Assembly: GCA_025350245.1 (NCBI GenBank)
Contig: JANXYG010000085.1
Coordinates: 1-46,868, forward strand
Length of the DNA: 46,868 nucleotides
Source: Betaproteobacteria bacterium
GTDB lineage: Bacteria > Pseudomonadota > Gammaproteobacteria > Burkholderiales > Ga0077523
Direction: 5' to 3'
Each line of letters begins with the position of its first letter. The stretch's first letter is position 1. The notes beneath the pieces were generated by a model that worked only from the letters and a program-made list of their open reading frames with translations, did no database searches and had not been told where the DNA came from. Position numbers and translations under genes: made by a program. Below, piece after piece: positions 1 to 7,633 of the stretch.

Positions 1-333
1 CGATCATCGGCGCGGTGTACTCGCTCAAGCCACCGGCCTGCACATCCATGCGCTGGCGCAAGGTCGGGCTCGACGGGGTCTGGGCGATCCCCAGCGCTTC
101 GCGGAAGAACCGGTCCCCGCGCACGTTCTCGATGGCATCGATTCGCGCGTCAAATCCAGTCGGGGCGCAAACGGCGCGGCCAGCACGATCCAGAGCTGTT
201 TGCGCGTTTCGTACACACCGATCTCGGACAACTCTTTCTTCCTGATCTGGGCGCAAAAACGCCTGGCAAGAAGCGCCTCCAGCCCGGTACGGAGGCTCGG
301 CCCGGAAACCGTGATGACCTGCGCCTGTGTCAT
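1..333 (-). pseudogene. IS1380-family transposase remnant, cut by the left edge
   Basis: Reading leftward, an ATG at 333 opens a frame that stays protein-like to about position 155. Recognisable sequence then continues in a different frame, with IENVRGDRFFREALGI and PSSPTLRQRMD, and leaves the window at base 1. From memory of the family, these two motifs belong to the segment of IS1380-type DDE transposases just before the catalytic core. A change of frame is needed near 155-165, so the gene is broken or the copy is degraded. The catalytic core, if present, lies outside the window. A second fragment of the same family, covering the N-terminus, occurs at 41507-41647. The family call rests on motif memory only. 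Confidence 0.55.
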
Positions 334-336
334 CCG

Positions 337-468
337 CTAGCCAGTGGCATTGAGCGCTGCCTCGAGCGCCTCGCCCCGCGCCAAGCGCGACGCCGCGGCG
401 TCCAGCATGGCCTGGGGAACCAACGCGGGTGCCTTGGCCGCGCACGTGTTGGGCGCGGATGTGAAGGG
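337..468 (-). pseudogene. C-terminal fragment of an unidentified protein
   Basis: An open frame with coding-like, alanine- and leucine-rich composition ends at a TAG at 337-339, three bases from the ATG of the transposase remnant. It contains AAKAPALVPQAMLD and ends EAALNATG. Going upstream it meets a TGA at 469-471 that is part of a GGGTCAGGTCTTG repeat copy, and it has no plausible start with a ribosome binding site. It looks like the tail of a gene cut by the repeat. I do not recognise the protein. Confidence 0.25.
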
Positions 469-570
469 TCAGGTCTTGTATGACAACATCCACCTGAGAA
501 ATGTCGGGGTACTTGGACGAGGTCTTGCCCCGAGCAGGTGAATCGTCCGACGAACCCGGAGAGAGTGCTG
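466..570. repeat. Degenerate GGGGTCAGGTCTTG repeat, two partial copies
   Basis: GGGTCAGGTCTTGTA lies at 466-480, and GGTCTTGCCCCG at about 520-531. The second is followed by bases resembling those after the copy at 3141 (a shared stretch reading CGAACCC then GAGAGTGC). A TGCAAGACCCGGAG near 572 resembles the inverted end of the element. The copies lie between the transposase remnant and the 3' end of the first PEP-CTERM gene. Confidence 0.6.
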
Positions 571-589
571 CTGCAAGACCCGGAGTCGC

Positions 590-1426
590 TCAGGTCGTGC
601 CGGTCTTCAACCGCCGGCGGGCTCGTCCACCACACACAACCCCGAGAACCGCAACACCCGCCAGCGTGAGTAGGCCGGTATCCGGCTCCGGCACGGCAGC
701 GATGGTCATGGAGGTCAGATCGAAATCGCCGGTTCTGGAACCCGGGAAGACTTCCACGATCTTCCCGGTGCTGTTGTCCAGCGTCCACTTGAGCGTGGAA
801 AAATGGATCTGGTTGATGGCGCCGGGCCCTGGCGCGAGTCCGGCAGTCTCGACAAAGGTCAGGTCGCCCTTGTTCAACCAGGAGCCGATCGTCGGATCCG
901 TCGAGCGGCTCAGGTCCGCGCTGATCGCGGTGTGCGTCTGGCCATCGTCCAATCCATAGCCGGCAAAGGCATACACGTACTGAAAGTAACCGCCGCCCCC
1001 ACCGATGTCGTTGAAGACCGAGGCCTGGCTCCGGGGCAGGTTGCCTGCAAAGCTGCCGCTCGTCGGTCCGGTCCAATGGATGTCGAACGTCGTGGTCACC
1101 CAGTTCTGGCCGGTGGCCGCGAATGGAGCAGCGCTGAAGGCGTCGGGCGCGCCGTGCACATCGATGGTCACCGTTCCGGTCATGCTGTAGCCACCATCGC
1201 TGGGTTTCCCGAAGCAGCCGGATGTCATCGAGCCATCCCGGGACAGCTCAACGTCGAAGACGCAACCGGCCCCGGCGACGTTGAACACGGTCTTGGCGCT
1301 GGCCGCTGCCGGTGTTCCCACCAGAGCCGCAGTCAGCAGCGTCAGGAACACCTTCCAGGCAGCATTGAGAGGGGTGAAAGCGCTAGCGCTTGCAGCTGCA
1401 GGCGTGGAACTGCCGAGGCAGTGCAT
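590..1426 (-). CDS. PEP-CTERM sorting domain protein 1
   Basis: A 278-residue exported protein. The start ATG at 1426 is preceded by GGAG with a 7-base gap. The N-terminus has a hydrophobic segment around residues 26-45 ending in alanines, fitting a signal peptide. The C-terminus carries VPEPDTG, a hydrophobic stretch and an arginine cluster (GRARRR), the tripartite PEP-CTERM signal recognised by exosortase and arginine-type sorting enzymes. Such proteins are usually surface or exopolysaccharide-associated. The body is rich in Gly, Ser and Thr, with no catalytic motif I recognise. No exosortase gene is in the window, so processing must depend on an enzyme elsewhere. Confidence 0.85.
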   Translation of the reverse strand: MHCLGSSTPAAASASAFTPLNAAWKVFLTLLTAALVGTPAAASAKTVFNVAGAGCVFDVELSRDGSMTSGCFGKPSDGGYSMTGTVTIDVHGAPDAFSAAPFAATGQNWVTTTFDIHWTGPTSGSFAGNLPRSQASVFNDIGGGGGYFQYVYAFAGYGLDDGQTHTAISADLSRSTDPTIGSWLNKGDLTFVETAGLAPGPGAINQIHFSTLKWTLDNSTGKIVEVFPGSRTGDFDLTSMTIAAVPEPDTGLLTLAGVAVLGVVCGGRARRRLKTGTT

Positions 1427-1944
1427 TGTTATTCTCCATGGTTGACTGACTCGGGCAGTGAGTGGGCGCAACGGACAAACGTTACCACAGCCCGGATATA
1501 CGGCCGACCGCGCTCGGGGTCTGGTCTTGGTTGCGGCATGGCAATGTTGCAAGTTCCAGCGGGTGAGAGTCCCGCCCAGAAAGCCGCTAGCCACGGGTCT
1601 GGTATCGAGCCTTGCAGGCGCACCAGCGATGGGGCGCTTGATGCGTAGGCACGAAAGCAAGCGAGGCGCAATGGTACCGGGTGAAGCCGGCCGTGAAGGT
1701 GGAAAGTCCCGAAATGACCGCATTGGGAGTGGCCGACAGTTTCAAGACGCTGGCAGGCAACAGTGGCGCAGGCGACAAGGCAAGGCTGCGCTGCCGCCCC
1801 GGGATGGAAAGCCGCATCGAGCTTGACGAGGAGCAGGCAGTAACCATGGAGATCCGGGCACCGGCGCGGGGCAGTGCGCACCCTCCGACAAGTCTAGAAA
1901 GCGAGGGCGGTGGGGTCCGGAAGTCGGCGGCACCCATAGTAGCG

Positions 1945-2070
1945 ATGAACGCCGGTAACGCGGCGGGAGCGAAGGGGTGCCGGTGCGAGACAACGGATAG
2001 GGGAAACATGGCCCGACACTGAGCGGACTCTGCCCATGACAACCAAACTTATCCGTTTCACGCAGCGGGG
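1945..2070 (+). pseudogene. N-terminal stub of a group II intron maturase/reverse transcriptase
   Basis: ATG at 1945 starts MNAGNAAGAKG and reaches a TGA at 2020-2022 after 25 codons. Introns of this class commonly start their maturase with a similar Met-X-X-Gly-Asn-Ala...Gly-Ala-Lys-Gly motif (recalled, not searched). After the stop, another frame starting at 2036 reads MTTKLIRFTQR, which resembles the next part of such proteins. About 30 bases later the sequence is already intron domain IV/V. The reverse-transcriptase, maturase and endonuclease domains are therefore all gone, probably by one internal deletion plus a frameshift. Confidence 0.6.
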
Positions 2071-2098
2071 AAATCCCGCTGCCGATGACTCGTACTGG

Positions 2099-2174
2099 GA
2101 GCCGGATGGTGTAACGCTTCAAGTCCGGTTCTGCGAGGGCGGTGGGACGGATCGGCTAGCCGAGATTCCCACCG
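2099..2174 (+). ncRNA. Group II intron domains V and VI
   Basis: Domain V spans 2099-2131: GAGCCGGAT on the 5' side pairs with GTCCGGTTC on the 3' side, and contains the AGC triad. Domain VI follows, with CGGTGGGA (2140-2147) pairing with TCCCACCG (2167-2174) around an inner self-complementary TCGGCTAGCCGA (2152-2163). Unpaired purines between the two stems could supply the branch-point adenosine. Both domains look intact, so the ribozyme could in principle still fold. Confidence 0.75.
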
Positions 2175-2313
2175 CTACTCTCCCTCCGTGCATCCCGATC
2201 GCCGGATTGACGCCACGCCTGCGCTGCTGCAACACTTGCACTTGCCGCTGGCACGATATGGCGATCGACAGGCGGCCAACGTTTTCCTGACAGTAACGAA
2301 TGAGGAGCAAAAG

Positions 2314-3132
2314 GTGGATCAACAACGCAGGATGGTCTTTCGTGGTGTCGCGGCGTTTGCAGTGGCCGGAACACTGCCCGGTGGACTTGTCGTGGCCGGC
2401 GCCAGCCATGCCGCGGCAGAGGGCGCGCCGAGCGGCGTCAAGGCCCTGATCTACGACGTGTTCGGCACGCTGGTCGACTGGCGCACCGGGGTGGCTCGCG
2501 AGTCACGCGCAGTACTCGAGCCGCTCGGCTTTCATCTCGACTGGATCGCGTTCGCCGATGCCTGGCGCGCGGAGTATCAACCGGCGATGGAAGAGATCCG
2601 GTCCGGTCGCATCCCGTTCTCGCGCCTGGACGTCATTCACCGCCGCATGCTCGACCGTATCCGGCCCCGGTTCGGCCTGGACAATCTCGACGAGGCCGTG
2701 CAGCGCGAACTCAATCTGGCCTGGCACAGGCTCGACGCCTGGCCGGGCGTCACTGCCGGACTCACGCGGTTGCGCAGCCGATATCTGCTGGCACCGTGCT
2801 CCAACGGCAACATTTCGTTGATGATTGATCTTGCCCGCCGCAACCAGTTTCCGTGGGATGCGATCCTCGGCGCGGAGATCGCCGGCGACTACAAGCCGAA
2901 GCTGCGCGTGTATCAGGTCGCCGCCGAGGCGCTGGGCATTGAGCACCACGAATGCATGATGTGCGCTGCGCACAGTGGCGACCTCCAGGCGGCCGCACAG
3001 GCGGGATTGAGCACCGCGCATGTTTCGCAGCCCGACGAATTCGGCCCGGGCACCGGCGAACTGGCGCCGACCGTTCCCGTCGACGTGACCGCGCGCAACT
3101 TCACCGATCTGGCCGACAAGCTGCTGGCTTGA
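2314..3132 (+). CDS. Haloacid dehalogenase type II (HAD superfamily) with a Tat-like signal
   Basis: A 272-residue HAD hydrolase related to L-2-haloacid dehalogenases, which replace a halogen on a 2-haloacid with hydroxyl through an aspartyl ester. Motif I is IYDVFGTLVDWR with nucleophile Asp48. Motif II is CSNGN, and the lysine motif is GDYKPK. The GTG start at 2314 is chosen because GAGGAG lies 7 bases upstream; further in-frame extension would run into the intron. The N-terminus reads RRMVFRG followed by a hydrophobic run and ASHAAAE, which fits a Tat signal and export of a folded enzyme. The family is mostly cytoplasmic, so export is notable. Substrate is uncertain; other HAD phosphatase-like activity is possible. 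Confidence 0.85.
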   Translation: MDQQRRMVFRGVAAFAVAGTLPGGLVVAGASHAAAEGAPSGVKALIYDVFGTLVDWRTGVARESRAVLEPLGFHLDWIAFADAWRAEYQPAMEEIRSGRIPFSRLDVIHRRMLDRIRPRFGLDNLDEAVQRELNLAWHRLDAWPGVTAGLTRLRSRYLLAPCSNGNISLMIDLARRNQFPWDAILGAEIAGDYKPKLRVYQVAAEALGIEHHECMMCAAHSGDLQAAAQAGLSTAHVSQPDEFGPGTGELAPTVPVDVTARNFTDLADKLLA

Positions 3133-3140
3133 GCCTGCGC

Positions 3141-3159
3141 GGGGTCAGGTCTTGCCCCG
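3141..3159. repeat. GGGGTCAGGTCTTG repeat copy
   Basis: GGGGTCAGGTCTTGCCCCG begins nine bases after the dehalogenase stop codon. GGGG and CCCC at its ends can pair, so a short hairpin is possible and might end transcription. Homology to the copy at 520 extends for some tens of bases downstream. Apart from this repeat, 3133-3379 shows no gene. Confidence 0.75.
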
Positions 3160-3379
3160 CGCATCCGAGCTGGCCGGCGAACCCTGAGAGTGCGTTGCCT
3201 TACCCTGAGTTCGATGCCCCTGCGCGATTGACCGCTGACCGCCCCGTTGTTACTCTACATACTGACGAGAAGAGAGATTTTTCCTTCTTGTGTACAGATC
3301 CTCGGCGCATTGCTGAATGCGAGCGTTTCGGCGTTGTGGCCGTCGCAGGTCTTTCGCACTCCCTGAAGGAGGCCCGAAC

Positions 3380-4087
3380 ATGAAACGCGTTTCACTCCTC
3401 GTCGCCGCGGCGACGTGTGTCTTCACCGCCACCGTCCAGGCCGCGGTCACCGCCAGCTTCGACAATCTGCCCACCGCCCCCGTCCTGACCGACGCCACGG
3501 GCCTCTTCTTCGCTAACAACAACAGTTTTGATTACCAGGGCGTGACCTGGGATGCCCGCTTCAGGGTGGTCGGCGACGCCTATCGCATCGCGCCGCCGGA
3601 CGGCCCGCTGTTCGGCCTGCCGAAATCACCCCACTACTTCGTCACCAACGAGACGGGCACGGTCGGTGGAGCGTTCACCAACGATGGCCTGCTCATGAGC
3701 ACGGCGCTCGTGCTGACCGAGGCATGGTTCGGGCAGAACGAGTACTACGGGTTCGGCGGTGGCGCCGATGAAGTCACCATCCACGCGCTGCACGGATCGA
3801 GCATCCTCGGGTCGGTCTCGCTTGCCTTGCCCGATGACACCCTGGGCCAGCCCGAGCCGTTGCGCAAGATCGACACCTCCGCGTTCCTGTCGCTGTCCGG
3901 CATCACGGGTTATCGCATCGATCGGCATGCGCAGGGTCAGTTCTCCGATAGCTGGGTCGCGGACAACTTCGTGTTCCAGTCGCCGGTGCCGGAAGCGTCG
4001 ACGACGTTGCTCCTGATGTTGGGGTTGGGTGGCTTGATCGCAGTGCGGGGTCAGGTCTTGTACCGTGCACACAGATTGCCTGCTTGA
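3380..4087 (+). CDS. PEP-CTERM sorting domain protein 2, tail altered by a repeat
   Basis: A 235-residue exported protein. ATG at 3380 follows AAGGAGG with an 8-base gap. Residues 1-22 form a clear signal peptide ending VQAA. The C-terminus has VPEAS, then a leucine-rich transmembrane stretch, then AVRG. After that the frame runs into a GGGGTCAGGTCTTG repeat, so the last 11 residues (QVLYRAHRLPA) are encoded by repeat DNA and replace the usual basic end. Whether the sorting signal still works is unclear, since only two arginines remain beyond the hydrophobic stretch. The body has no recognised catalytic motif. Confidence 0.8.
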   Translation: MKRVSLLVAAATCVFTATVQAAVTASFDNLPTAPVLTDATGLFFANNNSFDYQGVTWDARFRVVGDAYRIAPPDGPLFGLPKSPHYFVTNETGTVGGAFTNDGLLMSTALVLTEAWFGQNEYYGFGGGADEVTIHALHGSSILGSVSLALPDDTLGQPEPLRKIDTSAFLSLSGITGYRIDRHAQGQFSDSWVADNFVFQSPVPEASTTLLLMLGLGGLIAVRGQVLYRAHRLPA

Positions 4088-4119
4088 CCCTGACCCTGCG
4101 ATGCTGCAAGACCTGACCT
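4047..4119. repeat. GGGGTCAGGTCTTG inverted repeat pair
   Basis: GGGGTCAGGTCTTG at 4047-4060 is matched in inverted orientation by CAAGACCTGACC at 4107-4118, enclosing about 45 bases. The pair forms a long hairpin that includes the stop codon of the PEP-CTERM gene. It lies between two convergent genes, so it may act as a two-way terminator. The complete unit resembles a small palindromic or MITE-like element. Confidence 0.75.
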
Positions 4120-4135
4120 GGTACTGCAAAACTCC

Positions 4136-5060
4136 CTAAACCACCACCACCACCAGCAGCACCGCACCGGCGGTCTTGCGGGCCTCCATGTCGCGGTGAG
4201 CCTGCGCAACGTCGTCGAAGGCGTAGTCGTGATGTCGATCGGCAGTGATCGTGCCGTCGGCGAGCGCCGAGAACAGCGTCTTCGACATGGCGTCGCGATC
4301 AGACCCGGTAAAGTAGTGAAATACGCCCGGGCGCGAGATGCTGTTGGATTTTTCGAACAACAACGAGACTCGAAACGGTTCGATGGGGCCGGAAGACTGT
4401 CCGAAGTTCGCGAGATGACCCCGGATCGCCAGGCACTGCAAAGAGCCGAGGAAGGTGTCCTTCCCGACGGAATCGTAGGCCACGTCGGCGCCCCGTCGGT
4501 CGGTGATGGCCAGTACCTTGTCGACGAAGTTCTCGGTGCGATAGAGGATCGAGTGGTCGCAGCCGTTGGCCGACGCTATCCGCGCCTTCTCCTCGCTCCC
4601 GACGGTGCCGATGACCGTGGCTCCAAGGTGCTTCGCCCACTGGCACAGCAGCCGGCCCACGCCGCCCGCCGCCGCATGAACCAGGACCACATGACCGGCT
4701 TGCACCGGGAAGACCTGGTGCGCCAGCATCTGTGCCGTCAATCCCCGCAGGAGCGTGGCGGCCGCGGTCCGATCGTCCAGCGAGTGCGAGCGAGTGCGGC
4801 AGCCGAACGAGCAAGCTGCTGTCGATGAGCCGTACGCTCGCGTAACCGCTGTATCCCCGCGTGATATAGCCGACGCGGTCCCCGGCGCTGAAGTCATCGA
4901 CGCCGGGCCCGACGGTCTCCACGACGCCGACCGCTTCGAGCCCCGGAATGCCCGGCAACTTCAGCGTCTGGTACTCGCCGGACCGGACATAGCAGTCGTG
5001 AAAGTTGACGCCGATGACGGTCTGCCGAAGGCGGACCTGTCCATTGCCCGGCGCCCCCAC
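4136..5060 (-). pseudogene. NADPH:quinone oxidoreductase, truncated and frameshifted
   Basis: A zinc-free quinone reductase of the MDR superfamily, which would reduce quinones or enones with NADPH. The N-terminal frame (from 5060) has GVNFHDCYVRSG and GLEAVGVVETVGPG. The C-terminal frame (to 4136) has AAAGGVGRLLCQWAKHLGA, the nucleotide-binding motif, and ends in a valine run. The frames are separated by an exact 10-base tandem duplication, AGCGAGTGCG twice at 4779-4798. Removing one copy joins LPHSL directly to DDRTAAA and restores one frame. The first 20 or so residues of the family are also missing: sequence becomes recognisable at KEVGAPG, directly beside a repeat copy at 5069-5087. Probably non-functional. 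Confidence 0.8.
4779..4798. repeat. 10-base tandem duplication causing a frameshift
   Basis: AGCGAGTGCG occurs twice head to tail within the quinone reductase pseudogene. Ten is not a multiple of three, so the second copy shifts the frame. The duplication is perfect, so it is either recent or prone to slippage. Confidence 0.85.
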
Positions 5061-5068
5061 TTCCTTTC

Positions 5069-5087
5069 GGGGTCAGGTCTTGCCCCG
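5069..5087. repeat. GGGGTCAGGTCTTG repeat copy
   Basis: GGGGTCAGGTCTTGCCCCG, identical to the copy at 3141, followed by ACCTGACC at 5091-5098, which could pair with part of it. It lies exactly where the quinone reductase homology begins and 20 bases from the stop codon of the aldo/keto reductase gene. Confidence 0.75.
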
Positions 5088-5107
5088 TACACCTGACCTC
5101 GCCCCCT

Positions 5108-6145
5108 TCAACCCGCCGGATTCGGATACCGCAGCTGAATGTGACCGATCTCTTCCAGTGTTTTCGGGTCGAGCGCGAACTGCGCGCCGGCGATGTCTTC
5201 CTTCAGTTGCGCCATCGACGTCGCGCCGATGATCGACGCGCCCAGAAACCAGCGGCTGGCTACGTAACCCAGTGCCAGTTGCACCAGCGTGATCCCGCGC
5301 TGCTTGGCGAGCGCTGCGTAGGCGTCCACCGCATCCGGCACCACCGCCTTGCGAAAGCGGATGCCCAGCCCTTCGAACAGCGTGAAGCGCGCGTCCGCGG
5401 GCGTGGCGCCACCGAGATATTTTCCGGAGAGGATGCCGGCGGCGAGCGGGCTGTAGGCGAGTAGCGACATCTTCTGCCGGAACAGCGTCTCGGCGAGGTC
5501 GTTGTCCACGTTGCGCGAGAGCAGGCTGTAGCTGTTTTGCAGCGTCACGGGCCCGGGCACCCCCAGCTCTTTCGCGACCCGCCAGAATTCGCACAAGCCC
5601 CAGGCGGTCTCGTTCGAGAGGCCGTAGTGGCGAATCTTGCCGGTCTTGATCATCGCGGCCATGCCCTCGACCTGCTCGTGGATCGATGGGCCGCCCTTCT
5701 CCTCAGACGGATCGAACTCGGTCGCGCCGAACATCGGCACGTTCCGCTGCGGCCAGTGGATCTGATACAGATCGATGTAGTCGGTTTGCAGTCGCGCGAG
5801 GCTGGTGTCCACGGCTTCGGCGATCACGCCCTTGGTCAGGTCGGTGCGCCCGCCACGAATCCAGTCGCGGCGGCCGGGCCCCGCAACCTTGGTTGCGATG
5901 TAGAGGCGATCGCGCTGCTGCCGCGCGAGCCAGGTGCCGAGATACTTTTCGGTGCGCCCTTGCGTCTCGCCATTCGGCGGCACCGGATACATCTCCGCCG
6001 TGTCGATGAAGTTGATGCCCTGCGCGACCGCGTAGTCGAGTTGCTCGTGCGCTTCGGCTTCAGTGTTTTGCTGGCCCCAGGTCATGGTGCCAAGGCAGAC
6101 CCTGGAAACGTTCAGGTTCGTGCCGGGAAGTGTCAGGTATTGCAT
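5108..6145 (-). CDS. Aldo/keto reductase, Tas-like
   Basis: A 345-residue NADPH-dependent oxidoreductase with a TIM-barrel fold, reducing aldehydes or ketones. It resembles the Tas/YajO group in length (about 345) and sequence: LGTMTWGQQNTEAEA near the start, the catalytic Asp/Tyr region NFIDTAEMYP, the lysine motif IATKVAG, the HWPQR loop and a C-terminal IIGATS cofactor motif. The start at 6145 (MQYLTLPG) fits the family; an in-frame extension to 6229 exists but looks non-coding. No strong ribosome binding site precedes it. It is intact, unlike the adjacent quinone reductase, and probably has a general detoxifying role. Confidence 0.88.
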   Translation of the reverse strand: MQYLTLPGTNLNVSRVCLGTMTWGQQNTEAEAHEQLDYAVAQGINFIDTAEMYPVPPNGETQGRTEKYLGTWLARQQRDRLYIATKVAGPGRRDWIRGGRTDLTKGVIAEAVDTSLARLQTDYIDLYQIHWPQRNVPMFGATEFDPSEEKGGPSIHEQVEGMAAMIKTGKIRHYGLSNETAWGLCEFWRVAKELGVPGPVTLQNSYSLLSRNVDNDLAETLFRQKMSLLAYSPLAAGILSGKYLGGATPADARFTLFEGLGIRFRKAVVPDAVDAYAALAKQRGITLVQLALGYVASRWFLGASIIGATSMAQLKEDIAGAQFALDPKTLEEIGHIQLRYPNPAG

Positions 6146-6278
6146 GGGAGGCCCTGGGTCGAAGACAAGGACCTCCAGGGTACCGGAAACTCGCTCGGCA
6201 TCAGGTGTTGCGTCGCGTATCCGGAACATCCGGGGTCTGCCGTCGACGCCGACCGGGTGACGGCAGACCCCGCGCCGG

Positions 6279-6419
6279 CTATCTCTGGCGCTTGGTCCGG
6301 CGCATGGTGACGCCGAGCAGACCCAGCCCGGCGATCATCATCGCGATGGTGTCGGGTTCGGGCAGCGCGCCCGCCGCAGGCGTCGTTCGATGCGAAACAA
6401 CCAAGCTGTTCAGTTTCAT
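6279..6419 (-). CDS. 46-residue PEP-CTERM stub protein
   Basis: A tiny gene that is easy to miss. ATG at 6419 is preceded on the minus strand by GGGGGA, a fair ribosome binding site, and TAG is at 6279-6281. The protein starts MKLNSLVVSHRT, then goes straight into LPEPDT, a hydrophobic segment with two Met-Met/Ile turns, and the basic end MRRTKRQR. It is thus a nearly bare PEP-CTERM sorting tail without a passenger domain. It may be what is left after an internal deletion, since both the start region and the tail look normal, or a real small membrane peptide. No stop codon or frameshift interrupts it. Confidence 0.6.
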   Translation of the reverse strand: MKLNSLVVSHRTTPAAGALPEPDTIAMMIAGLGLLGVTMRRTKRQR

Positions 6420-6504
6420 GAGGTCCCCCGAGGATGCCCGCATGTACGGAGCTTACCCAAATCTACCGCAATGACAGGTTCATGCGCAATCGCGTTGGTC
6501 ACCT

Positions 6505-6599
6505 GGGGTCAGGTGTTCGCCCCGTGCACCTTGACTGGCCAATTGAGGCGGAGAATGTGGTGGTGTAAAATCGGGGTCAGGCCTGCATACATGCATATT
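6505..6599. repeat. Two GGGGTCAGG repeat copies
   Basis: GGGGTCAGGTGTTCGCCCCG at 6505-6524 and GGGGTCAGGCCTGCATACAT starting at 6573 are variants of the same family in direct orientation, about 50 bases apart. The second contains a near-palindromic ATACATGCATAT. The 6420-6704 interval holds these repeats and the ribosome binding site of the next gene, and no other feature I can support. Confidence 0.65.
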
Positions 6600-6704
6600 G
6601 CGACACTGCCTGTGGATCTCGTTTCCGCAAGCAAGGCGGGATCGACACTCGCGATGATCGGCTCATATATGTTGACGTTGCGCTCGCCCGGGAGGAGGGC
6701 ACGA

Positions 6705-7523
6705 ATGACAAACAGGTTCATGACCGCGACCATGCTCGTCGCAACGTTGGTGATGTGCGGCGCGTGGCCCGCCATCGCCGCCCAGGGGCGCTCGCCGTGC
6801 CCACCACCACCGAAGCTCGAAGCCAGCTCGACCTCGGTCGACACCAAGACGGCGCTCGATCTCGCCACCAGGATACTGGGCAAGATCAACATCGACGCCA
6901 ACTTCAAGTCCACGCGTGACAGCATCTTCAAGGACAATCCGCGCGCTGATCAGGCGGCGATCGTGCTCACGATGGCCAACACGTTGTGCGAGATGATCTG
7001 GTCCGACACGACGCTGAGCGGTGGCGAGAAGGCCACCCGCTTCCAGGCCATGATGCAGGACATGCTCTCGCGTGCGTTGGGCCCGGCACCGATAGCGAGG
7101 ACGGACGCGCCGAAACGCAGTCGGTTCGATGGGTGGGGCGACAGGATCGTCCTGGCCGCTGCCGATCCGCTGCCCCGGCAACTGGTGGAGCTGAACGAAC
7201 CGGTTTTCAAGCTCCCGGAGACGCAGACGGGATTCCTGCGCGACCCGCCCTTCTACGTGACCGACGCTAACAAGTACTTCGTGATCGTGGGCTCGGCGCA
7301 ATCGCGCAAGGAGGGGCTGAGCCTCATGAACCGGTTCAAGGCGAAGGCACCGCAATACGACTTCGCCTTGTATGGCCCTTATGGCGACAACCCCTATTTC
7401 GGGGTCATGATGGCGAGCTGGGTCCCGCGGGATGTCGCCGCCGAGGCGCTGCGGCTGGCGCACCGGGACGTCGTGCCCGACGCGTATCTCTGGGCTTGCC
7501 GCTCCACGGGTGAACGCTGCTGA
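6705..7523 (+). CDS. Secreted SPOR-like domain protein
   Basis: A 272-residue exported protein of unknown function. ATG at 6705 follows GGAGGAGG with a 6-base gap, a very strong site that fixes the start. Residues 1-28 form a signal peptide ending PAIAAQG. The C-terminal 75 residues (YFVIVGSAQSRKEG, then a pattern of short strands and helices to YLWACRS) resemble a SPOR domain, which binds denuded peptidoglycan glycan strands. The middle part (about 45-130) is predicted mostly helical, with no motif I recognise. A cell-envelope role is inferred. Confidence 0.65.
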   Translation: MTNRFMTATMLVATLVMCGAWPAIAAQGRSPCPPPPKLEASSTSVDTKTALDLATRILGKINIDANFKSTRDSIFKDNPRADQAAIVLTMANTLCEMIWSDTTLSGGEKATRFQAMMQDMLSRALGPAPIARTDAPKRSRFDGWGDRIVLAAADPLPRQLVELNEPVFKLPETQTGFLRDPPFYVTDANKYFVIVGSAQSRKEGLSLMNRFKAKAPQYDFALYGPYGDNPYFGVMMASWVPRDVAAEALRLAHRDVVPDAYLWACRSTGERC

Positions 7524-7633
7524 CGGCGTCCTCTCCGTCTGCCATCGCCAACCGGCGACAGGCGGCGCCCGTTCGAAATCGACGTTGCCCGTTGTCGCGG
7601 GCGACGACTTTCCATTGCATAGCGAGGCAAATC

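Larger units (their letters stand above)
1515..2180 (+). mobile_element. Group II intron lacking its reverse-transcriptase ORF
   Basis: The region is structured RNA-like sequence rather than coding sequence. Its 3' part has a 33-base domain V at 2099-2131 with the catalytic AGC triad. A long domain VI hairpin follows at 2140-2174, and the sequence ends in CTAC at about 2178. Upstream are blocks I recall from bacterial group II introns of this type: CCGCTAGCCACGGGTCT, GAAGCCGGCCGTGAAGGTGG, GGCGACAAGGCAAGGCTGCG and GGTCCGGAAGTCGGCGG. The usual intron-encoded protein of several hundred residues is reduced to a stub (1945 to about 2070). The 5' boundary is uncertain by tens of bases and was placed by loose resemblance. 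The element sits between a PEP-CTERM gene and a dehalogenase gene. Confidence 0.75.

Noticed and set aside
4136-4160. CCACCACCACCACC run at the end of the quinone reductase pseudogene as a phase-variable tract
   Set aside because: Only a few units, and it encodes a valine-rich tail; no sign of length-dependent effect.
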